64,000 nucleotides of DNA from Primula veris (Eukaryota; Streptophyta; Magnoliopsida; Ericales; Primulaceae): assembly GCA_963682055.1 (NCBI GenBank), contig OY821749.1, positions 5,072,336 through 5,136,335 on the forward strand, written 5' to 3'. The position numbers and the translations under genes are program-made. The notes beneath the pieces were generated by a model. That model worked only from the letters and a program-made list of their open reading frames with translations. It had not been told where the DNA came from and did not search any database. The number at the start of each line of letters is the position of its first letter. Within the stretch, counting starts at the first letter, position 1. Of this stretch, positions 24,501 to 37,511 are shown one piece after another.

Positions 24501-25173
24501 GTGGGATCAGAGATTCAAGGATGAGATGAAGGAAGGACATATCAGAAGTATGCATACACCGAACCTCTGTGATCATGTCGGTGAATAACACACCGTTGCA
24601 GGATCCTCTTTTCCAGGGAAACGAGATAGAAATTGAGACAGGAGACAAACTAGAGAGGATAGAGAAAAATGAGCAGTGATCGGTTTCCTACTCTATACGG
24701 AAACTTTTTCCAAATGGTTTCAAATCACTGTTATTTTTCCATACGCCATCAAATACCTACCTACCTGACATTAACTAAAGAAAATACAATGTAATTCCAT
24801 ACAACAAAGTATAGAGCCTTGTAAAACAATTAACATTACTTGTTGACAGAAAGCAAATCAAGAACATGTAGCGCCATTCTGCCAAAGTCAAAATTCAATA
24901 TAGTTCACAGGAATATCACAACTTAAACCCATAATTTTCTTCGCTCCATGTATAAGTACTGACCTCACTAAATGAAATTAGTATGAGACAAACGAAAATA
25001 AGTCGTTTATAAATACAAGATGAACTTGGAGCTCCATCGGCAACATGAAGCAAGATGGTCAGGTAGTCAATCGTTATCTTAGTCTTACAAGCCTTTAACC
25101 TTGTTTTTTTTTAATTTTCTTTTTTCCAATTTCCACAACGGAACTAAACTCAACCACCAGCTTGCAATTAAAA
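21518..25173. other. Intergenic: MADS gene to VPS26
   Basis: No credible gene is present. It holds the MADS 3' flank, a Mutator-like MITE (22253-22412), A/T-rich filler with paired TTTTAAGCTTAAAAA segments near 23640-23730, a GA-rich tract (24430-24480) that produces a charged 91-codon frame without recognisable domains, and at its right end the probable 3' UTR of VPS26. Confidence 0.5.
22253..22412. mobile_element. Mutator-like MITE (~160 bp)
   Basis: The left end contains TGTTTTAAAAAGCGCGC; the right end reversed is GGTGTTTTAAAAAGG. Flanks GCTACAAAT (22244) and GCTACAATC (22413) share seven of nine bases, consistent with an aged 9-bp target duplication. TIR sequence and internal AAAAGC motifs relate it to the element at 14149-14641. 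Confidence 0.6.
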
Positions 25174-28100
25174 TCAGGAACTATCAGCTAGACGATACAT
25201 TGTGATCTCTTGTTGCTTAAAGTATCGACGATCTTCTTCATCAACAAGAACAAGATTTAAATAATATTTCACGCTAAACTTGTTGTTGATGTTATGATAT
25301 GTAGGGGTCAATTCGTAAGGACTGAGAAATAGTCTAACTGGAATTGATTCGCCTGTCAAGACAATTAGATTTTAGATAGATAAATACAGTTATATCAGGG
25401 ATAATATTACTTTTATAAACAAACCTACAAGTTTTTAACAATTAATACTTCACACTATAAATTCACAAATATAGACATCAATCTACTATCATCAAAAAGT
25501 TTATACACCAATCTATCGAAAATCACGATTTAGTAACCAATATAAACAGTTCCTCACAATTATTGAAACAACTTATTATAGTTCATGAGTGCTGAAAAAT
25601 CAGAAATGTAAGCTAATGTACTAATTGTTCGATTTTAACATTATGTGTAGATTGGTTCTTTGTAGAACAGAATGATCGAACACATAAAACATATCTAGTG
25701 TTTTCGAGTTGAATATTTACACCAGTGCCCTAATTGTTCAAATTTGCGTACTTTATGTCTAAATAGTAAATAGAGAAATTTAATAGTTATGCATCCTAGT
25801 TGTTATAATCTTATACCGTAGTATTTTCCAAAGTAATATTGTATCCTGAACGAATTAGTATATAAGTGTATTAGAAGATAAACATTTAAACATGAGATTA
25901 ATATGATTTCAGATATTTGTGAATTACCTCTAACTGGAGCACCATCCATCAACTCAAACTTGGCAAGTGTCTCGGTTTCAACATGGGTGTTAGCCCCTGA
26001 TCCTGTAGATTCTCGTCTTCGAATTTCCAGATCCATATTTTTTATCTTAATTCTCACTAGGAGAAAATAAATCTTCCCAACAATTACGTCTTTCAAATGA
26101 TACCTGAGTTTGGGAGAACCACAGTCAGAAAAGCATGAGCTTGCATCTTTATAGAGAAACAGCAACCCAAACAAGATAGCAGAAGAAAAAATACTCCTTG
26201 CCAACAAATGTAGCATTATAGCCCAAATGGAAATATGAAAATCCAAGTGTATCAAATATCTAATTGTTATCATGGAGATGAAGATTGTCAACGACTCACT
26301 TGCTTCTGTTATACTCGAATTCGATATGAAGGCAATCTTCAATTCCAACCTCCATCTGCAATATACAGAAATAACCATGCTTCAGAAACCTCTTAACGGT
26401 TAATTTGGTTGTAGCTTTTTCTCCCGTAAAACTATTTGGTCATTGCTTTAGTATAAATTACTTCCATTTTTTGCTTATAAGCTGCAGTAAACCTTGGTTG
26501 ACCACCTCAACTGCTGAAGTACTTTTTGTTGTCTTGCTTAAAATGACTAAAAGAATTCAACTGATAAATATAGTTAGTTTCTGAACCTCAAATAAGCCAG
26601 CTGTCTTCCTTATAAGTAGCCCAACAAAACCAAAATATGAACGATACACACTTCCAAATTCTAAATGTCAATGTTTCCAAATTCCAATAAAAACTCTTCA
26701 TATAAGACGTACCTTAATGCTATTATTAATTGATGGTTCTGGGGTGTAATTGCGAACCTGACATTAAAAATGAATTTATCAGAAACATTAGTCACTGATT
26801 GAATGATCTCTGTGAGGCATGGTAATAAGTATCCCAGCCATGAACTATTTAGTTAATGGTAATTAAAAATAGCAGCAAGATCTTCTTTGAAAAAGATACT
26901 AATAAAAAACAAACTAGATGTGAGCTCACTCAGAGACTGAATTGGTCAACCTGCAATTAATTTGATGACATGATAACATATACAAGCAAAAATGAGAATG
27001 AACTAACATACACAGGGTTTCCCCTCATTCAACCACTGTGAGGCTCACTGTCTATTAACCCTTTTAAGGCGCTTGAAAAAAATGTCACCAATGGGGTTTT
27101 TCTACTTTAACTTTCCATTTGTATACTTCAACAATGGTCAGTTTCTTGAGAGGAACTTTTGATATAAGAGGAAGATTTTACTAATGCTAAGACTTGTTTT
27201 GCCTTTCGGAAGTCCTTGATGTTGGCCAATTAGAATGTTTCGGCAAGTAGTTTTACAATAGTCAGGTTTTAAAATCTAAAATCCAAAAAGAACATACAGT
27301 AAATCTAGCTAGTTAAGTAAGGTGAATTAAAGCTTCTTATATTTTATAGAAATCACTGCTATACTTGAATCTCAGCAAATGATCAAAATACAAAGATACG
27401 GAAATCAATTCCAAATTTCAGCAAATGACATCTCCTCGGCCTCGTTTGGTTGCCGGACTAATTTTGGTGGGACTAGAAGTACCATAGGATAAGCCTTGGA
27501 TAACTAGTACGGATTAAATTTGTTTAACATGGAATAAAATTAGTGCATGTAAAATAGTTTTCTTTATTTTCCAATTTCCACCTCTAAAATTCTTTCTTTT
27601 TTCACAATTAGAAACTCAAATAAGTGATTCATACAAAATAAGGTTCTTTAAAAATTAATATTTTGACTAGTTTAATATTTCTATAAACCATTTAGATCTT
27701 GGCATTTTTTTAATGCAATAAATAGTGTCAGGTAAAATTAGAATTTCGCTAACAAGTTTACATTTTAGTTCGAAGCACTTTTAAAGAAAAAAAGACTACT
27801 AAAACTTCTAAATTAATGGAAACTAAGAATTTTTTCTGTTTCGAAAATTAGTTCAAATGAATACCCTGCTAAGAAATTAGTCCAAATAAATACCCTACTA
27901 AGATTTTAGTTTAAGAGTGAGAGAGAGAAAGATACAGAGAGAGAGCATTACCACAAAATCATGGTATTCAACAATGCTGCCAGCGTAGCCACGATTGATG
28001 GTCACTTTTAGGACATACCTTCAAAAAAATTAAATAAAAATATAAGCAAGAAAATAAAAATGAATTCTTTTCCGTGTCAGACTTCACTTGTGGTAGTGAA

Positions 28101-31100
28101 ATTTAAACCCAAATAACTTTGGTCTAGAATTTTGGCCCTTATCAAGCAGTCTGCAAGCCGTAATGGCAGCAAATATAATGCACTATATGGGTTCAAATTG
28201 TCTGCTGTCTCAGCTAGAACTGACAACAGATAAGTCCTTTTATCAGCAGTGTATATAGTAGATAAAATTTTGATGGTCCAGATTTGTTTCTGTCTAAAAT
28301 AAAAGCTTATAGATAAGACCTCCATTTAGGAACTTTAACTCAACTCAAATTACAGAAAAAGAAGTGAACAATTCCGCGCAAAATCAAACAGATGTGCCAT
28401 TAATTGAGCAAAAATTAGACAGTAAACCACCAATTCAAATAGTCAGATCTTGAGCAGTTACAAAACAAAGCTATTTTTCTAAATAAAAGTTTATGCACAA
28501 GTCCTATATACAATTTATCCTTTAGCCAACTCTTTAAGAAATTGGCAAAAACAAAATAGAAAGAGAGAGAGAAAGAGTCTAAAACAACAAAGAGAGGATC
28601 GAGAGATAAAGAGAGAGCGCTATGAGGCAGGGACTGACAAAAAGTAATGTGAGGGAGAGAATTAACAGGTAGGGAACAAACCAAGTCAATATAACTAATA
28701 GATAAAAGACCCTGGAAAGCTTCCATTGATCAATACGAAAATGGCATGTCCATTTTAAAGTAGGAACTGATGAAATTCAGTCAAATAATGGATTGGAGAG
28801 GATCATCGTAATTATTAATTACCAAAATGAAGTAACAACCAATAGCAATGAATAGCTAATGTAGGACCTATTAAAACGAGTCGATACTAGTTTAGATAGT
28901 AAGAAAGTGAAATGATAGGCAAAACTCAGAAAACAAGTAATTTGAAACAAACCAAAAAAACTCATAAAATAAGAAAATTAAAACAATACCAGAACCAAAC
29001 CCAAAAAACTCAAAACCCAAAAGTCAATATATAATCTTAAATCAATCAAAGTCTGCCCAATACATATAAATTCAGCCCTATATATATATATACATATGCT
29101 CCAAAAATGCAAAGGTTCGTCCCAGAATCCAACACAAGGTTCCGCATTATCTGTGAAGACATTTCAGTTTTTTTCCTCTTAATAATTGGCGGATTCACTC
29201 CTTGGATTTTTAATTTTAATTTTTTCCTCTCTATTCTCCTTCCTTGCTTTTGTATAAAGGATCAAGAAGTTTAAATGAAACACTCAGAAAAACAAGAAAA
29301 GTAAACGAGGCTGCCATTATGTTGATAAATTTGGGGTGGTTGAGTTAGAACAGGGGAGAGCGATCAAGAGGGATAAAGTGGTGTAGGATAACAAGAAGAC
29401 TAATCAGATCAGACGGTGGTAGTTCCCGGAGCAACCGAGAATGATGGCGGAGGCCGAAGGTGCAGCTGAACGATTCCAGTATTTGGGTTGAGAAGAAGGC
29501 TAAAAACTGAGTTAGTGACATAAGCGGAATAGAGGTTATGCTCTGATACGAAATTGATGTAGAACCGATTATAAGGGCACGAGTTTATAGATTATGCAAG
29601 TGAAATGAGAGGAAAAACTCAGAAAATAAAAAACTTGAAACAAAACTAGAACCAAACCCAAAAAACTCAAAATCCAAAACTCAATATATAATCTTAAACA
29701 ATCAAAGTCTGCCCAATACATATAAATTCAGCCCTATATATGTATATGCTCCAAAAAAGCAAAGGTTCGTCCCAGAATTCAGCACATCTTCCTAGAAAAT
29801 CTAGACTTTCCTAACACATCAACCTACCTCAATACTTTTAAATTCTAATTCATGAACAAAAACTTTATCATTATTTCAAGTTTTCAGATAAGAAAAAAGA
29901 TGCTTATTAAGTTATATATATAATTTTTTTTTTTTCCATCTCTGCATCAATAGTTCAGTTAAGCTGTCTCTCCTAAAAAAATATTTGAAAAGTTCAATGG
30001 AAAAACAATCCGGACTTACCGAAGACGCACATTCACCCCGTTGTATGTCTCGTGAGGCATTTCAACTGAAGAAAATTCAAACTGATATGTCTTTCTTTCA
30101 TATAGTTCGCTAGGAACATCCAATTCCCTAACTATAACCAATAATAAAAATTAAAATTCCTATGGTAAACAAGTTTCTTAAATTCAAAAAAGACAAAAAT
30201 AGATATGATTTTTGAGACATAGAAGCGGTCAACTCACCAAGGGAAGTGAAGTCATAAAAATTTCCCCTGTCGTAGTACATTTCTGCACAAGACATAAATG
30301 CATATCACACAGACAAAACAAGCTCTTTTATATCTATGTGTGCTATCTATGTGTGCCAAACGATATTTGTGACCGGAGCTCATCGTAATTTATGAATATA
30401 CAGATACAAACTCCAATGTTTGGTTGCAGGATAATACAAAGGGGTACAACAAACAAACAGGGTGAGAGGATGGAAACCTCACTAAACTATCTTGATAAAT
30501 GAAGTTTGATAACAATAATCTTGAAGAAATGTCTACAAATGAAACTTCAAAAGATGCCAAATAGATAATCGAATATTTCTACTGACACATGGAAATGACT
30601 ATTGAGCGCAAAGCTGATTACTTAGCATTAAAAACACTACGAAAACGAAAATGTAAACTGACCAATCTGACCGAGGAGCTCAACTTTGATCCCAATATGT
30701 TCAACCTTTTTTCCTTGAGCAGGTTCAACAGAGATCTGAAACATGTATTGTCATACCAAAAACGAACTTCTCTGAGCATTTATAAGAATACGTAGTTCAT
30801 TTCTATCTCACATTTTAAGACTTAAATGCAGATATGGAAATAACACCTCAAGTGAAGTACCTTTCCAGCAATATTTTCTTGGCTATGGAACAATGGAACC
30901 ATCACTGTTTGACAATTTTCCTTCTTTACTGGGACCTATGAGAATGCATTTACAAAAAATAATTACCATCACAACAACACCAGCCCACTTTAAAAGCAAT
31001 TGGAGTAACACGAAAACAACTAAGTTATAAATAGAGAAGCTGACAATTCAAATCATTTCTTAAACTAAGTCTACGTTAGCGTTAAAAATCGCTTCTTGTA

Positions 31101-31946
31101 AAGCTAAAGGAGGTCTAATTTGAATAAGAATTTCCAAAACATAAATATGTATGAATCTTTAACAAAAGAAAATCAAGAACGAATAAAATAAATAACAATA
31201 AAGCAAAACTTAGACAACAATTCTGAAAGATGAAGTTCTGCTCTATTGGTTGGCACTTGGCAGATTGTGAACCCAAAATATAGGGGAAACAGAAAGTAGC
31301 AACTCATAAAGTATGATATCAATAATATCTAACAATACTTGAAAAGTAGTGAACTACGATAAGAAAATATGAGAATGCAAATTTGGTTATATATTTTAGT
31401 TCTAACAAGTTACATACTAGTCTTTATAAAAATAATAGTTACATAGCATCCAGTTAGCAATTTGCGAAATTGTAGTCGTAATGTACTTACCAGAAACGAG
31501 TTTATAATACGGGTTTTAGAAGCAAAAATATAATGTTCATTAAAAAGCATATTTTAGAAAATTGAGTTTTGCAGGTTAAACAAGGTTTCCTACTAACTAC
31601 AGGCAACCGAAATAACAAATCAATGAAACACCTAAACCTTCACCCACCACAGTTCAATTTCTACTTTTTATTTCAAAAAAATTCCTTCTACCGTTTTTCC
31701 AGAAATTCACAAATGCAGTAAAATGCTGCTAGTATTGTTTACAGCAACATTCAGAGCAAATAAATAGGAGTAAAAATCTACCTTCTTGCGGGTTTTTTCA
31801 TCAGAAAATGTGATCGAAATGTTGCACGCGGGCTTGAAAGCTCCCAGAAGATAATTCTGAAACCATTTAAATAAGTACAGAGATGAAACCGATCATGAAA
31901 CACTTGATATGACAAGAAAACTTGGTCAAAACATTAACATTACCAT
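25174..31946 (-). CDS. VPS26: Retromer subunit VPS26 (11 coding exons)
   Basis: Coding exons in transcript order: 31946-31944, 31856-31782, 30935-30861, 30735-30663, 30282-30238, 30131-30020, 28018-27952, 26757-26713, 26355-26300, 26103-25928, 25352-25174. They total 906 nt (301 aa) with all phases compatible, matching the usual plant length of about 302 aa. Known role: an arrestin-fold subunit that binds VPS35 in the retromer core and recycles cargo receptors from endosomes. Recognised blocks: NYLLGAFKPACNISITFSD, VPLFHSQENIAGK, VEHIGIKVELLGQI, GNFYDFTSLVRELDVPSE, GYAGSIVEYHDFV, MEVGIEDCLHIEFEYN, KIYFLLVRIKIKNMDLEIRR and VKYYLNLVLVDEEDRRYFKQ. Oddity: the first coding exon contributes only the ATG (donor ATG/GTAATG). 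Introns carry a TRIM-like retroelement and MITEs. The function is very secure. Confidence 0.97.
27438..27510 (+). mobile_element. PIF/Harbinger-like MITE end in a VPS26 intron
   Basis: GGCCTCGTTTGGTTGCCGGA resembles the GGCC(T)nGTTTGG termini of Tourist/Harbinger MITEs. The following text (ACTAATTTTGGTGGGACTAG) has the look of such elements. No matching inverted end was found nearby, so it may be truncated. Confidence 0.35.
28857..29786 (-). mobile_element. TRIM-like mini LTR retrotransposon in a VPS26 intron
   Basis: Direct repeats at 28857-29136 and 29555-29786 share long identical blocks (for example CAATCAAAGTCTGCCCAATA and GCAAAGGTTCGTCCCAGAAT). Read on the minus strand each starts TGTG(T/C)TG and ends CTACAT(C/T)A, as LTRs do. 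Immediately after the upstream LTR on that strand comes CGTATCAGAGC (29540-29550), one base off the plant initiator Met-tRNA primer site TGGTATCAGAGC. The inner part is about 420 bp and encodes nothing. The total is about 930 bp, which fits a terminal-repeat retrotransposon in miniature. It lies in the 2-kb intron between the exons ending at 30020 and starting at 28018, antisense to the window and in the same sense as VPS26. No target duplication was recognised. Confidence 0.75.
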
Positions 31947-32038
31947 ATTGTCGAACGACCAGATGACACGTTAAACGCCCTTTTTCAAACACCTACATGT
32001 AAAGCAATGCAATAGAGTGTAAAACATTTCCAAGTTTA

Positions 32039-32399
32039 AGGGTGTGTTTAGAACCCGGAAAATGTCACGGAAAGGAAAAGAAAAGGAAAAGAAAGTAAAA
32101 CCAACGAAAATTAAATTGAAATCATTTTTTCGGTCATGTGTTTGGAAGGTTGGGAAATCAAGAGAAAAGAAAAGAAAAAGGAAGAGAGAGGGAGCTAGTC
32201 CCAATTTTCCCATTTATTTTCATTTTCCTCCCACTTTTGGAAAGAAAATGTTCTCTCTCATTCTACACACAAAGTTTTCCCTCACTTTCTTTTGTTTTCT
32301 ATTCCATTTTTTTTCTTATGCAACCAAACATAAGAAAATGTTTTCTCGGGAAATCATTTTCATTTTCCCATTAGTTTTCCGGGTTCCAAACACACCCTA
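32039..32399. mobile_element. MITE, ~360 bp, in the VPS26 5' intron
   Basis: The left end AGGGTGTGTTTAGAACCCGG and the reversed right end AGGGTGTGTTTGGAACCCGG differ at one base, and the inverted match continues into AAAA. The interior is purine-rich on the left and pyrimidine-rich on the right, so the whole element can fold into a hairpin. It explains the Lys/Arg-rich open frames seen here, which are not genes. It sits about 100 bp upstream of the VPS26 start codon in genomic DNA. Confidence 0.85.
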
Positions 32400-33441
32400 A
32401 ATGTTGGTTAAGCCAAAGATACTAAATTGCAAGTTTATAACCTTTATACTTTATTAAGCATATACTAACAAACCCCTGGTGGCAGAAATAAAGATTTTGG
32501 GATACGTTTGACATAATAACAATTCAAGCATTTATGTATAAATATCATCAATTTATCTTTTCAAGATTCCAATCACACAGACCTTATAATTAAGTTTGCC
32601 ATGTGTAAAGTATCAATATCTCATTCATCATTCCCATTTCACAACATAAACGGTGGTACATAACAATAACTATATCTTAACTACCCAATTCTTGCACTAC
32701 ATTCTAAGTTCTCTAAAATAGAACCTTTCATTAAAAACAAATAAAAAAAAAAGAAGAGAAAAGCATATTGAAAACAAACATAGACATTCACACAACTTAA
32801 CTTTTGGACCCCTAACCGTGCCAGAAAATATAAACCCTAAAGCAAAATTGCTAAGTTTACAAATTATAAACCTAAATATTTCATATAGGCATACCTACCA
32901 CACCATGAGGCCATCAATTAAAATATATAAATATGCTACGATTTATCAGATTTCAACCTTTCTAAAGCCAAAAATGCTTTATTGACCGATTTCAAAACTT
33001 GTTTTTCAGGTAAGCATATGTGATGAAAGACTGAGATCATCAATTCTAATAAATACATATATCTTACTCTATTAATTGCAATCTTTTGATGACAAAACAT
33101 AAGCTATAAATAAATTATGCGGAACTTTCCAAACCTAGTCTTTCAATAAGCACATGCGAACCGAACATTGATTACAATAAATAGACACGTAAAAAAAACA
33201 CTAACTTTGTACCCTTTAATGACAAAAGAATAAGCATATGTTAACAAATCACGAGACAATGAATAGCAACAAGAACATAGATTATTAACGGAAAATGATC
33301 ATTTAGTACATAATTTGAGACTTAATTATCAAAAACTCTTGGTTAAAATATGCTACATGATGCTACTTCTTTTTACTCTTTGTTTTTAACTTTGATGCTC
33401 ACTAATGCTACGTTGATAACTTGATATGTACCAAATCTTAA

Positions 33442-33639
33442 GGCCATGTTTGGTAACAGATTTTTCCAAAATCAGATTTAAAAAATTTGTTTTAAAAATC
33501 CACTGAAAATCTGGATTTTTAGATTTTTCAGCTTAAAAACCAGATTTTTAGAAGCTAAATAATCTGACTGTCGAAACGCCCACAGATTTTTAAAATAAAA
33601 AATCCAACAACTAAAAAAAAACTGTTGGCAAACAGACCC
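33442..33639. mobile_element. MITE, ~200 bp, in the VPS26 5' intron
   Basis: The left end GGCCATGTTTGGTAACAG pairs with the reversed right end GGGTCTGTTTGCCAACAG. Inside, CAGATTTTT/AAAAATCTG segments recur in both orientations, so it can form a hairpin. It is the same GTTTGG class as 8943-9325, though not clearly the same family. Confidence 0.7.
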
Positions 33640-33959
33640 AAAATAAGAGTTGAAAATGTGGATTTTCGGATATTAAGTGTGTTTAGATGAAGTAATCAAT
33701 GATTATCCCGATTATTATTAATATAGTAAAATAAAAAAATGTAAGCATTGAATGACAAACTAAGAAGAAGACGAAAGCAAATAGATGCTAAGTTTAATAA
33801 TTGTTTGTCAAATAAGAACAGGAAAAACGAAACATGAGATCATCATTCACATAGGATAGATACATATCATGCATATAATCTAACGGAATCCAAATAAACC
33901 CTAAGTTCCAGCTGAGAAAGAGAGAGAGAGATTTAACTGAATAAAAGAGAGATACTTTT

Positions 33960-33993
33960 ACCAGAAATTAACACAGAGTTGGTTGAAAACTGC

Positions 33994-34027
<34 letters not shown>

Positions 34028-34080
34028 GATCTGAGTTGCGGAGAGAGATCGCGGGAAAGTGAGGAGAGAGAACGTGACTA
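33960..34080 (-). other. Probable VPS26 untranslated leader exon
   Basis: On the minus strand a CT-rich stretch (complement of the GA repeat at 33993-34026) is followed by TTAATTTCTG/GTAAAAGTAT, a good donor at 33959/33960. Because the first coding exon holds only the ATG, a separate 5' exon is expected, and this pyrimidine-rich leader fits. The acceptor would lie just upstream of 31946. Transcript data are needed for exact ends. Confidence 0.5.
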
Positions 34081-34185
34081 CGCTCATAAATTATCGATAA
34101 TTAAGTCGAACACGCGCATAAACTAACTTCATCAATTAACGATAATAAGAGTTGATATCTACAATAGCAAAGTGGTCGTTCTGAG

Positions 34186-34875
34186 CAGGGTTGGAAGTTC
34201 GGTTCGGTGTGGTTTGGCTCCAACCCAAACCAAATCAAACCACGTAAAAAAATCCGCACTTTTCATAAATTTTCAAATTTTAACCTTCATTTTAAGCGAT
34301 TTGGATTCGGACTGGGTGCACAGTTTGTTCATTTTAGTACTTAAACTTATAAAAGATTCAATTTTAACCCAAAAATAAGAAAAAGAAACTCGAAAAAATA
34401 AAAGTAAAAACATTCATAAAGCAAAACATACTTAAATACCACATGCATGAAACCAATAGTTTGCATAACATTGTTATTCATGTCTATTACGTCCGCTATA
34501 AAAAAAAATAGAAACGAGAAATAAAAATTTAAACGCGCGTCATAAAACCATAAAATACTCAAACATCTTAAAGTTATATATTAGAAGATGGTGTAAACCA
34601 GAACCTTATGTGCTTGATCGATCCTAAGTTATTAGGTTAAATAGTTTAGCATGTATATTTGATTATTTATATTTATATTTAACTAATTTATATTTTGTGC
34701 GGTTTGACGGGTTGACCCGCGATTTGAAAATATTAAACCGAACCAACCCACTTATATTATCTGAGGTGTGATAGTTTGGGTTCATAATTTTAAAATTTTC
34801 AACCTCATCCAACCCGCTACGGGCTAGTTTGGGTTACGGTTTAAAACAATTTGGTCCGAATTTTTACCCACTCTT
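34186..34875. mobile_element. hAT-like non-autonomous element
   Basis: It starts CAGGGTTGGAAGTTCGGTTC and its right end reversed reads AAGAGTGGGTAAAAATTCGG, a termini pair of the TAGGGGTGG/GTTCGG kind common among plant hAT elements. The inside contains further copies of GGTTTGG/CCAAACC and GGGTTGACCCG. No 8-bp target duplication was recognised, so the edges are tentative. Confidence 0.45.
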
Positions 34876-36480
34876 AAAATAGATATCTGTTCATCCCCCC
34901 CCCCCCTAGAAAATTAGCCATAAGGATTTTGGAGTAGTAGAAGGTAGAGCATAACTATTACTTTTTGTATAGATTTACTAACTATATCTTGTTTCAACTA
35001 ATAAATGTTATTAAATTTTGATTTTTTTAATAAAGTCAATGATTTTATCATTTTGTTAATACTTACTTTTTAAAAAAAAATATTTTCATGTTTTATAATC
35101 TTTCGGCAATTTAATTGTTTATTTGGCTTTATTTGGCATTTTAAAAATATATAATTCAAAAAATATATAAATGCTTCTTTTTTTTTCAAAAAAATTTTGG
35201 TTTCAAGTTATAATTAAATATAACTAGGGATTATTAAAAATTAAAATAAAAAAATACAATCATTTATTAATAAAACAAGGTAGTGTTAGTCTAAATATAC
35301 AAAAATGTATAGTTTGGTACAACTTGTCCATTTTGGGGAATAACTATTAAAACACTCTTAAAAAAACTTATGTTTTGGAAAGTCGAACACGTTACGATAG
35401 GGACACGTTATGATACACGGTATATGATGTTTTTGCTTTTTATGCGTCATGATTTTTTTACTGTTTATCAGTTAGATTCACGAATCGAACGCGGTTGGAG
35501 GATTATAGGACACATGGGCCGAGCCAATAATTTTAGTTAGCTGGGGCATAATCCAAAAAAATAGAATCGCATAGTTACTAAATTTAAATATAAACGACAG
35601 ATAATTAAATACTAAATGAAACTCATATGCTAAATTACCAACCTTTTGGTTTACCCATTATTTGAAATCGGTTATACTAATAACTTTATTTGCTTAACTG
35701 CTATAAATATCTTCGTTAATATAAACAAGCAAACTATTACCCAACCATTGATTACTCAATCTTCTCTGAAATCAAGTTTTCACAATTTTCATCCCAAATA
35801 ATTCTCCTTGGTGGCAAAATCAACACCAAACATTAAAGTTTGTAAACAACCTAAAATAATGTTTCTTTTAGTTTCAACCATCATTCCAGTAATATCACTA
35901 ATTCGTTTTAATTACTTTTATGTTCACAAAATCAACATTGGAGCGCATATCCATAGTGAAGTTTGCAAGTTGATTAGAAAGTGACATAAGGTTGCGCTAG
36001 CTAAGAGAAATCCCTTAAATAACACTCTGCAAATCAAATTCATTTTCCAACAGCAAAGGAAGACAACGAGTCTTGTGGATTTAAATATGCAATGCAAAGT
36101 AATAACTCTGTAATCGACTCACTAAATCGGTAATATAACTTGTGAAATTGTATATCTAGCACACAAATAAATAAATCGACATGGTAGGATGAAAATTTGT
36201 CTTAATTTCGGCTCTATGTAATGATTTTCCTTCCGCTACATATGCGTCATCTATATTCGGAATGCAAATATTATGCTTAACAAAAAAAATGGAAACATTT
36301 TTATCAAAAAGTTCCCTCGTCCCTTAGCTTTTGAAGTCGTTTTTTTGGATATGTCAGCAAACCTTATATCATATTCGACAATTTTTTTGTTGTTGCAATT
36401 CTTGTAATAAATCATTTGTGATCCCAAAACTTTCTTCCATCATATGAAATGTGAACACAAACTTAAAATGTTGTACACAA
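34876..36480. other. Gene-free AT-rich stretch
   Basis: A C-run (about 34897-34906) and A/T-rich sequence without recognisable coding or repeat structure. No open frame of note is present. Confidence 0.5.
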
Positions 36481-37511
36481 GTTAGTAAAGGTTTTTTCAA
36501 ATTTGTACACCAAACTAATCGGTTTATGCGATTTTGTATCCCAAACGACCGATTTCTCTTTTTACATACTAATACTACAATTTCTCGTCACCTTAATTTG
36601 TACCATTCCGTTACATTTTTGGATGAAAAATATTGTTTTACAAAAATACCTTCAATCAAATTGATTTATTGCATGGCTCATCACCACAACACCAACCAAT
36701 TCTCTATTAACTACAAAGGTGGTCCACACTAGTTTAAAATTAAATTTTAATTGATACTTTAATTTGAAGTTATATATTATTTGGTCGTAGAATTAACAAA
36801 AATGCAAAACCAATTAAAAAAAAAGTAAAAAGGTAATATAACCATATATTTGTAGTTATTTCCAAAATGTCATTCTTTAACAAAATTTCTCCAAAATCCC
36901 CAAAACAGTGTTCCTCAAAATCCCACCTTGTAAACAACTTCATCACAATCTTTAATTCATTAGTTACTCCAAATCTTTTTTTTTTTTCGGCAAGTAAGAA
37001 TAAATATAACACAAAAAACGGGATCTAACTCATATTTACTATGAGGACCATAATTCAAAATCCAATTTAATGGATACGACAACAGCTCAATTTACTAAAC
37101 TAACCAATTTCAGCAAACACAAAATGCAGTAGCAAGACTAAGCGCTAGAACATAAGAATATTTTAATTTTTACAGCTATGGTGGCTTATTTTTCTTCTTC
37201 TTTGCCTCAAAAGGAATTTGCATAGCCTTCATTTCACTTTTAAAAAAAGTCCAAACCGGAACGGCCAAATCTGTCATTAAATAATCATTTATGTCAGTAA
37301 AATTGAAATCCGTCGCTATAGCATTCTTGATTAGGGCGTTGAGAAGCAAAATCTGTCACTAATTCCATCTGCAATCTAACTTTTTTTGTAGTGTTTCTTT
37401 TACCGGTCACTTGGGTAGTCTTCCATAGACAATCCCTATGGAACATTTGTGGGAGTAACGGTGGTTATCCAATTTTCTTCATCTTCTAACGAGCTTGCTA
37501 GCCTTTTCAGA

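Noticed and set aside
24313..24588. 91-codon charged frame with ERERDREQQ
   Set aside because: It derives from a GA-rich tract in presumed untranslated flank; the antisense frame is equally long and no domain is visible.
25803..26378. 191-codon minus-strand frame as a single-exon gene
   Set aside because: It reads through two VPS26 exons and the introns around them; only the exon parts are conserved.
32044..32400. Lys/Arg-rich frames of 118 and 78 codons and an antisense Phe-rich frame
   Set aside because: They lie wholly within a MITE with near-perfect inverted ends and reflect its purine/pyrimidine arms.
37380..37393. A second complete CACTA MITE ending TTTTTTTGTAGTG
   Set aside because: Only one end is visible; no matching CACTA left terminus or 3-bp duplication was found.
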